64,000 bases of DNA from Gammaproteobacteria bacterium (GTDB lineage: Bacteria > Pseudomonadota > Gammaproteobacteria > Pseudomonadales > Azotimanducaceae), in contig JAJFJZ010000010.1 in NCBI GenBank assembly GCA_021773565.1, forward strand, positions 242,917 to 306,916, written 5' to 3'. Below the pieces are notes generated by a model. That model saw nothing but the letters and a program-made list of their open reading frames with translations, did not search any database and was not told where the DNA came from. How positions within the stretch are numbered: the stretch's first letter is position 1; every line of letters starts with the position of its first letter. A program made the position numbers and the translations under genes. Below, piece by piece: positions 58,799 through 64,000 of this stretch.

Positions 58799-59998
58799 AT
58801 GCAGGATGCCAACAGGTATAAAGAACTCCGGTCTGCCTATGACATGCCACCGCCCAGCAGTGATCCACTATTGACGGAAGTTAACAAGGGCACCGCGACA
58901 GGAGAAATGCTGCGCTGTTACTGGCACCCTATCGAACTCTCGGAAGCCGTAAAAGACGTGCCCCTGAAAGTCAGGGTGCTGGGTGAAGACCTGATTCTTT
59001 TTCGCACTAAAAATGGTGCACCCGGATTGTTGCACCCACGTTGCTGCCATCGCGGAACAACACTCTATTACGGCCGTACCGAAGAAACCGGTATTCGCTG
59101 TTGCTACCATGGATGGCTTTTTGATCCGCAGGGAATTTGTCTGGAACAGCCCTGTGAACCAGACCCGAACCATGTGAATGCACGCTATCGACAGCCCTGG
59201 TATCCGCTTGAAGAACGTTATGGTCTGGTATTCGCCTATCTGGGTCCACCCGACCGCAAACCATTGTTGCCGAAATACGATGTGCTCGAAAATCTTGCCC
59301 CTGAGGACTTGTTGATTTCCCATGGGGACAGCGTGGGCTCGGGTGGCGCCAAACGTATACACTGCAACTGGTTTCAAACCCATGAAAATGTCATGGATCC
59401 CTACCATGTTTTAATCCTGCACAGCAGTTTTTCTACGGTGCAGTTCACTCCCGAAATGGGCAGAAACATGCGGGTGAGCTTTCACAACACAGATACCGGA
59501 TTACATTCTGTACAGTTGCGTGATCTGGAAGATGGAAGCACATTACGTCGGCTTTCTGAACTGGTGATACCTAACGTTCGCATTGTGGCGGACCCGCGCC
59601 TGAAAATTATGGGCCCAACCAACAACGTGGCATGGACACTGCCGATAGATGACGTCACTACCCGCATATTTACCGTGTTCAGGTTTTCTGAAAATGACGA
59701 TATCCCCACCAATATCGGTGGGGGAGCCATGTACGGAGGTAAAACCTGGTATGAACTTGACGAACCAGGTCACCAGAAATATCCCGGCGACTACGAAGCC
59801 CAGGTAGGCCAGGGAGAAGTTACATTGCACTCCGAAGAACACCTGGCCTTTTCCGATGAAGGCGTTCGAATGTTTCGCAAGCTGATAAAAGCAGCAGTCA
59901 GGGATGTAGAAAATGACAATGACCCAATCGCCACATTTCGTTCTGATCCCGCAACAATCAACTGTGTAGCCGGTAACTTTATTGATGAAGAAGCATAG
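58799..59998 (+). CDS. Rieske non-haem iron oxygenase, alpha subunit
   Basis: This 399-residue protein has a Rieske [2Fe-2S] site formed by C82-x-H84 and C101-xx-H104. The mononuclear iron motif NVMDPYHVLILH lies near 200. It belongs to the ring-hydroxylating oxygenase alpha subunits, with a C-terminal catalytic domain of the vanillate/phthalate type. The substrate is unknown; no reductase or ferredoxin gene is adjacent, so electron partners must be elsewhere. GGGGGAG precedes ATG 58799. It is followed by an MFS transporter gene. Confidence 0.88.
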   Translation: MQDANRYKELRSAYDMPPPSSDPLLTEVNKGTATGEMLRCYWHPIELSEAVKDVPLKVRVLGEDLILFRTKNGAPGLLHPRCCHRGTTLYYGRTEETGIRCCYHGWLFDPQGICLEQPCEPDPNHVNARYRQPWYPLEERYGLVFAYLGPPDRKPLLPKYDVLENLAPEDLLISHGDSVGSGGAKRIHCNWFQTHENVMDPYHVLILHSSFSTVQFTPEMGRNMRVSFHNTDTGLHSVQLRDLEDGSTLRRLSELVIPNVRIVADPRLKIMGPTNNVAWTLPIDDVTTRIFTVFRFSENDDIPTNIGGGAMYGGKTWYELDEPGHQKYPGDYEAQVGQGEVTLHSEEHLAFSDEGVRMFRKLIKAAVRDVENDNDPIATFRSDPATINCVAGNFIDEEA

Positions 59999-60001
59999 GT
60001 C

Positions 60002-61312
60002 TTGATAACTTCCAAATCGGAACTACCAACAACGCCCCAAAACACCGACGATTTCAGCGATTCCGAGAAATACTACACACTCGCTATCTTAACCCTTGTG
60101 TATGTCTTCAATTTTATTGACCGTCAGGTACTGGGCATCCTCCAGGAAGGCATCAAAGCCGATCTGGGCTTGTCTGATACACAACTGGGATTTCTTTCGG
60201 GGCTAAGTTTTGCGCTCTTTTACGTTACGTTTGGCATTCCAATCGCCAGAATGGCCGACAAGGGCAGTCGTCGCAATATTGTTGCCCTGGCTGTAGGCAC
60301 CTGGAGTTTTATGACCGCCCTGTGCGGACTGGCTGGTAATTTCTGGCACCTACTTGCCGCACGCATTGGTGTGGGTATTGGTGAGGCAGGCGGAAGCCCT
60401 CCAGCGCATTCAATGATTTCAGATATGTTTCCCCCGGAAAAGAGAGGGACCGCCCTTGCCATCTACTCAATGGGCATCAATTTTGGCGTATTGCTAGGCT
60501 TTGTGATTGGTGGTGTGCTGAATGACATCTATGGCTGGCGGATGGTCTTTTTCATCATTGGCGTACCCGGCATACTCATGGCCCTTGTGGTTCGCTTTAG
60601 CATCCGCGAACCACGCAGAGGCATGTCTGACAAGAAAGTCAGTAATCAGACTATCCCACCGATCAAGGACGTGTTCGAAATAATGCGCACGCGCAAATCG
60701 TTTCGACACATGTCTGTCGCAGCAGGACTACATGCTTTTGTTGGCTATGGAGTTGGCGCGTGGATAGCCTCCTTTTTTATCCGCGCCTACGACCTGCAAG
60801 GCACTGGTGAAATAGGCACATGGCTCGGCATTCTGAATGGGACCGCAGGTGCTGCGGGGACTTTTCTCGGCGGTTATCTTGCCGACAAACTGGGCAAAAA
60901 GGACAAACGCTGGTATGTATGGGTACCCGCATGGGCAACCATCCTGGCAGTACCATTTTCGCTCACCGTGTATCTGTTAGATAATTACTATCTCGCTCTG
61001 TCGATTTACCTTGTGCCCATTTTTCTGGGAGCCATGTTTCTGGGGCCCACACTGGCGATGACTCACGGCATTGTCAGTTTACGTATGCGCGCCCTGGCTT
61101 CTGCAATACTGTTTTTTATCCTGAATCTTATCGGTTTGGGTATGGGCCCGTTAATTACCGGTATAATTAGTGATCTGCTGGTTCCGGCCTATGGGGACCA
61201 GTCGTTACGATATGCACTGGTGATTGTGGTACTGGTTTATTTCTGGAGTGGAGCCCACTACCTGATAGCCGCTAAAACGCTTAGAGAGGATCTTGCCCAG
61301 GCACCGGAGTAG
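60002..61312 (+). CDS. MFS transporter, Spinster-like
   Basis: This 436-residue transporter has about 12 predicted membrane helices and the MFS loop motif GIPIARMADKGSRR near 78. The sequence (FIDRQVLGILQEGIKADLGL near 36) resembles the Spinster-like group that often sits beside oxygenase genes in marine gammaproteobacteria. It may import or export the substrate of the adjacent Rieske oxygenase. The start is TTG at 60002, 3 bases after the oxygenase stop. Confidence 0.85.
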   Translation: MITSKSELPTTPQNTDDFSDSEKYYTLAILTLVYVFNFIDRQVLGILQEGIKADLGLSDTQLGFLSGLSFALFYVTFGIPIARMADKGSRRNIVALAVGTWSFMTALCGLAGNFWHLLAARIGVGIGEAGGSPPAHSMISDMFPPEKRGTALAIYSMGINFGVLLGFVIGGVLNDIYGWRMVFFIIGVPGILMALVVRFSIREPRRGMSDKKVSNQTIPPIKDVFEIMRTRKSFRHMSVAAGLHAFVGYGVGAWIASFFIRAYDLQGTGEIGTWLGILNGTAGAAGTFLGGYLADKLGKKDKRWYVWVPAWATILAVPFSLTVYLLDNYYLALSIYLVPIFLGAMFLGPTLAMTHGIVSLRMRALASAILFFILNLIGLGMGPLITGIISDLLVPAYGDQSLRYALVIVVLVYFWSGAHYLIAAKTLREDLAQAPE

Positions 61313-61366
61313 ACTGGTCGAATTACGCGATGTACCACAAACTGAAGTTTTCCGAGATCATTTAAA

Positions 61367-61636
61367 ATGACCCGAATGGTGATGTGCCGCAAATACCAGA
61401 CCGAGCTGCAGGGCCTGGAAAAACCCCCGATTCCCGGTCCCCGCGGTTTGGACATTTATGAGAATATCTCTCAAAAAGCCTGGCTGGAATGGCAAGCCAG
61501 GCAAACCATGCTGATCAACGAAAAGCACCTGAACCTCATTGAGCCTGAGGCACGGAAGTACCTGGTCGAGCAAATGGCCCTATTTATGGCAAACGAAGCA
61601 GGAGATGATGTCGAAGGGTATGAAGCACCTGAGTAG
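61367..61636 (+). CDS. yggX: Fe(2+)-trafficking/oxidative damage protection protein YggX
   Basis: This 89-residue protein has the conserved cysteine in MVMCRKY near residue 7 and the RIYENVSxxAWLEW-type helix ([14 protein letters not shown] near 30). It protects iron-sulfur clusters. It normally directly follows mutY; here it is separated by the Rieske and MFS genes. Confidence 0.94.
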   Translation: MTRMVMCRKYQTELQGLEKPPIPGPRGLDIYENISQKAWLEWQARQTMLINEKHLNLIEPEARKYLVEQMALFMANEAGDDVEGYEAPE

Positions 61637-61720
61637 GCAGATTATCCGAATTGCCCTCCAGCCCTTGACTGATAAGTGGTCAATCGATTTAATAGCGCGC
61701 TCGATTTGCGCACCAACCAT

Positions 61721-61735
61721 GGCCAGGTAGCTCAG
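61721..61735 (+). repeat. Partial copy of the tRNA-Phe 5' end
   Basis: GGCCAGGTAGCTCAG repeats the first 15 bases of the tRNA-Phe gene at 61881, with the preceding AT also shared. The sequence then departs, so it is a broken copy, not a functional tRNA. Confidence 0.85.
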
Positions 61736-61765
61736 GTGAGTTCCGGTCACGATCGAAGAGCGTGA

Positions 61766-61816
61766 GATCGAGCACTGCTCGATCAGGTGCGAACGCCTCA
61801 CCATGGATGGTGAGGC
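61766..61816. repeat. Two adjacent perfect hairpins between yggX and tRNA-Phe
   Basis: The first stem (61766-61784) is 8 bp with an ACT loop. The second (61795-61816) is 10 bp with a 2-base centre. A degenerate copy of the second motif, with partly changed pairing, continues to about 61855. The function is unknown. Confidence 0.75.
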
Positions 61817-61880
61817 CGTGGTTTAAGAGGAGCGAAGTGCCTCGCCACGGATGGCAAGATTATACTTCATTAGTACCGAT

Positions 61881-61956
<76 letters not shown>

Positions 61957-62154
61957 TATAAATCAAAGACTTACAGTCGCGTCTCTCTCCTCAAAAACCG
62001 TAATTATTCTCTGAGTGCCTATTTGGTGCCCATTTTCGAAAATTCAGCTGGGAAGTTCATCATATCCCTATCAAACTAACGGAGAGTTCGAAGGGGTGAA
62101 AAGTTCTGCATTTCTCTGCACTATACTCGTCGTTACAGCAGGAGAAAATCACCG

Positions 62155-63612
62155 TTGGCATCTAAACAACACATTGACCGTCTGCTAGAGAGCGTAGAGC
62201 AATGGAACGCATGGCGTCTGGAAAACCCTGGTGTAACTCCAGACCTTTCAAAAGCAAACTTATCTGGCGTACAACTAGAACGTGCCAACCTTAAGAACGC
62301 AGATCTCAGCGATGCTGATCTTACGAACGCGAATCTAATAAAGGCGAATCTTTCCGGCGCAAGACTGCACAGAGCTATTTTGGACATGACGCGGCTGGCC
62401 AATTCGGTCCTAATTGGTGCTGACCTCTCCGATGCAAGCATGAAAAAATCTCATGTTGCACATTCAAATTTGGAGGGCAGCAAATTATGCCGCGCCATTT
62501 TACGTAAGGCAGACTTCACTGCCGCAAATTTGGCTAACGCAGACCTTACAGATGCTCATGCGCAGGAAATTGGGCTCCAGCAAGCGGAACTTTCGAATGT
62601 AGTATTAAAAAATGCAAACCTGGAAGGCGCTAATATGAAATTCGCCAATCTATCTGGAGCCAACTTGGCCGGCGCGAATTTGACCTTCGCAGATTTAGCG
62701 AATGTGAATTTAGCAGACGCTGATTTGACCAATGCGATACTAACTCAGTCCACTCTGTCTCTCGCGACCATAAGCAATGCAGACTTCAGTAACACCACAT
62801 TAGTGGAAGTCGAAGCGAAAAATGCTATTTTCGAGGGAACCAATCTTCGAAATGCAAATCTGACAGATGCCGATTTGAAGAATACGCGGTTCAGTGGCGC
62901 TGACATGCAGGGTGCAATTTTGCAAAGGGCTCTGTTACAAGAAGCACAGTTCTGCGAAACTGACTTAAAAAAATCAGTCCTCCAGCACGCCGATTTACGA
63001 GAAACTGACTTCCGCGCTGCTCGCGGATACATACTAGATTCAAATTATTTGAAAGGGGCTCTTTTCGATGTAAAAGCGAGTGATCCTTGGTCTACACTGC
63101 GCCGAACTTACACTGGGCCCAAACTCCTGTTCAACCTACTGTTTTTAGTAGTTTTCGCGATCCCATACGTAATGAAAGTGATTTTTTGGGCATCTGTGAA
63201 TCGAACGCAGACCTATATGACAATGGTTCTGCAAGACCAATCTTCTGTACTCAATAATAGCCCGGGACATCTAGAAGACTACACACGATGTTTGAGTGAA
63301 TTCTGTACAGAATTCCCAGTATGGCAACTCATATTAGGGCTGGATAAAGGGTATCTTTTCCTAACAATTACGATTGCGCTGCTCTTATACAACTTACTTA
63401 GAGGAATTCTAACGTGGCAGCTCACCCAAATGCGCGATGAGGAAGAACGTACTGGTCACTGTCCAGCATGGAAGGGTGCACGCTGGTATGAAGGCTATCG
63501 AATTTACCACTTTGCGCACCAAATTGCGTCGATTCTGTTCGTGGTAGCCATAGCGGCTTTTCTATTTAACGCTTGGCATTGGCTTACACAAATAATATGG
63601 ATACCGGCTTAG
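62155..63612 (+). CDS. Pentapeptide-repeat protein with C-terminal membrane domain
   Basis: This 485-residue protein has a long right-handed beta-helix of A(D/N)LxX repeats from about 30 to 312. A C-terminal domain follows with three predicted membrane helices (about 323-347, 398-420 and 457-478). The first 25 residues look helical. The start is TTG at 62155 with GCAGGAGA upstream. It lies in an AT-richer segment after tRNA-Phe, possibly horizontally acquired. Pentapeptide-repeat membrane proteins occur in several stress and defence contexts, but no function can be assigned. Confidence 0.8.
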   Translation: MASKQHIDRLLESVEQWNAWRLENPGVTPDLSKANLSGVQLERANLKNADLSDADLTNANLIKANLSGARLHRAILDMTRLANSVLIGADLSDASMKKSHVAHSNLEGSKLCRAILRKADFTAANLANADLTDAHAQEIGLQQAELSNVVLKNANLEGANMKFANLSGANLAGANLTFADLANVNLADADLTNAILTQSTLSLATISNADFSNTTLVEVEAKNAIFEGTNLRNANLTDADLKNTRFSGADMQGAILQRALLQEAQFCETDLKKSVLQHADLRETDFRAARGYILDSNYLKGALFDVKASDPWSTLRRTYTGPKLLFNLLFLVVFAIPYVMKVIFWASVNRTQTYMTMVLQDQSSVLNNSPGHLEDYTRCLSEFCTEFPVWQLILGLDKGYLFLTITIALLLYNLLRGILTWQLTQMRDEEERTGHCPAWKGARWYEGYRIYHFAHQIASILFVVAIAAFLFNAWHWLTQIIWIPA

Positions 63613-63775
63613 TTTGTTTACCACAAGCGGTCAATTTTATTATGGAAATAGCCCCACTGCTGCTGAAGACTTCGCGACCCGCTGCAGGGCCAGACGTACC
63701 GGTTAGCTGCTCCATGAATGCGATTACGTTTTCGGGCATGATGCAATCAGTCTATTAATTACAGGGAGAATTGGT

Positions 63776-63970
63776 ATGGAACTAAGTACGTATTTTGATT
63801 TGATCATAAGCATATATATCGGCGTATTTTTTGCTGTTGCCACGATTCAGCTACAATTACTGACCTTACCCCTAGATTTATACCAGTTCTTCACTAGGAA
63901 ACTCATTATTACGCAACCTGCCGTGCAAACAAAGCAGGCGGTTGATAATTCAGTGAACTGTGTGGTCTGA
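63776..63970 (+). CDS. Small predicted membrane protein
   Basis: This 64-residue frame has an N-terminal hydrophobic segment (about 7-33) and a ribosome binding site AGGGAGA before ATG 63776. It follows the pentapeptide-repeat gene by 163 bases. It matches nothing I know. Confidence 0.45.
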   Translation: MELSTYFDLIISIYIGVFFAVATIQLQLLTLPLDLYQFFTRKLIITQPAVQTKQAVDNSVNCVV

Positions 63971-64000
63971 CATTGTTGTAGTGGTTCCTCCATTCGTTGA

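Noticed and set aside
61957..62154. Integrase arm sites after tRNA-Phe
   Set aside because: A TTGGTGCCCA stretch is present once, but no integrase gene or repeated tRNA 3' end is visible in the window, so no attachment site is called.
62240..63090. Repetitive DNA in the pentapeptide gene as a CRISPR-like array
   Set aside because: The period of about 15 bases is protein-coding, degenerate, and lacks unique spacers.
63573..63758. 61-codon frame overlapping the end of the pentapeptide-repeat gene
   Set aside because: It overlaps the end of a better supported gene in another frame, lacks a ribosome binding site and has no recognisable pattern.

Overview
The window reads as chromosome of a mid-GC gammaproteobacterium of the Pseudomonadales/Cellvibrionales type, most likely marine. 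This rests on gene order: most blocks follow the arrangement known from Pseudomonas aeruginosa (rpmE-priA, SPOR-hslVU, ubiE-ubiJ-ubiB-hisE-tatABC, pilMNOPQ-aroK-aroB beside a divergent PBP1A gene, typA-[thiolase slot]-glnA-ntrBC-trmL-secB-rhodanese-gpmI-envC-ctpA-yibQ-his-mutY-yggX). The Rieske oxygenase, Spinster-like MFS and Rv1855c-type LLM genes are common in marine gammaproteobacteria. The genus is not resolved.

Layout. 1-444: start of an AlkA DNA glycosylase gene running off the left edge. 540-7710: mixed metabolism (PMI-like cupin, membrane metallophosphoesterase, MBL hydrolase, malate dehydrogenase, GNAT, LLM oxidoreductase, PLP enzyme). 8088-14205: glutamate synthase gltBD. 14218-20801: aroB, aroK and pilQPONM on the minus strand; 20969-23596: PBP1A. 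23628-26860: GST-fold protein, WYL regulator, M48 protease, ribosomal L31. 26938-33412: priA, a PNPOx-family gene bracketed by two compound palindromic units, a SPOR protein, hslVU with a sigma-32-type promoter, and a DUF971 gene. 33426-38336: ubiquinone genes, hisE and tatABC. 38302-40604: dtd and typA. 40785-42078: a PP-loop ATPase plus a TusA-like protein where thiI is expected. 42123-47108: the nitrogen regulon core, glnA and ntrBC, each with sigma-54 and NtrC sites. 47129-53575: trmL, secB, rhodanese, gpmI, envC, ctpA, yibQ. 53493-58738: hisA, hisB, small hypotheticals, asmA-like, mutY. 58799-61636: Rieske oxygenase and MFS inserted before yggX. 61721-64000: tRNA-Phe with a partial 5' copy and hairpin repeats, then a visibly AT-richer segment with a pentapeptide-repeat membrane protein, possibly the edge of an integrated element.

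The most unusual structure is in the two intergenic regions at 29143-29377 and 30059-30297. Each holds two long hairpins (22-32 bp stems). The first begins at or within a few bases of a stop codon and the second lies upstream of the next start. The apical loops of the two hairpins are perfectly complementary over 16 nt, so one transcript (or two cruciforms) could form a kissing complex. Stem sequences differ between the two units, but nearly every difference is compensated in the opposite arm. The units bracket a single gene at the place where argS normally lies. I know no named repeat family with this design.

Other departures from the conserved order are the thiI replacement, the absence of hisI, hisH and hisF from their usual slots while hisE, hisA and hisB remain, and the inverted gltBD without damX. 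No CRISPR array, complete insertion sequence or rRNA gene was seen.
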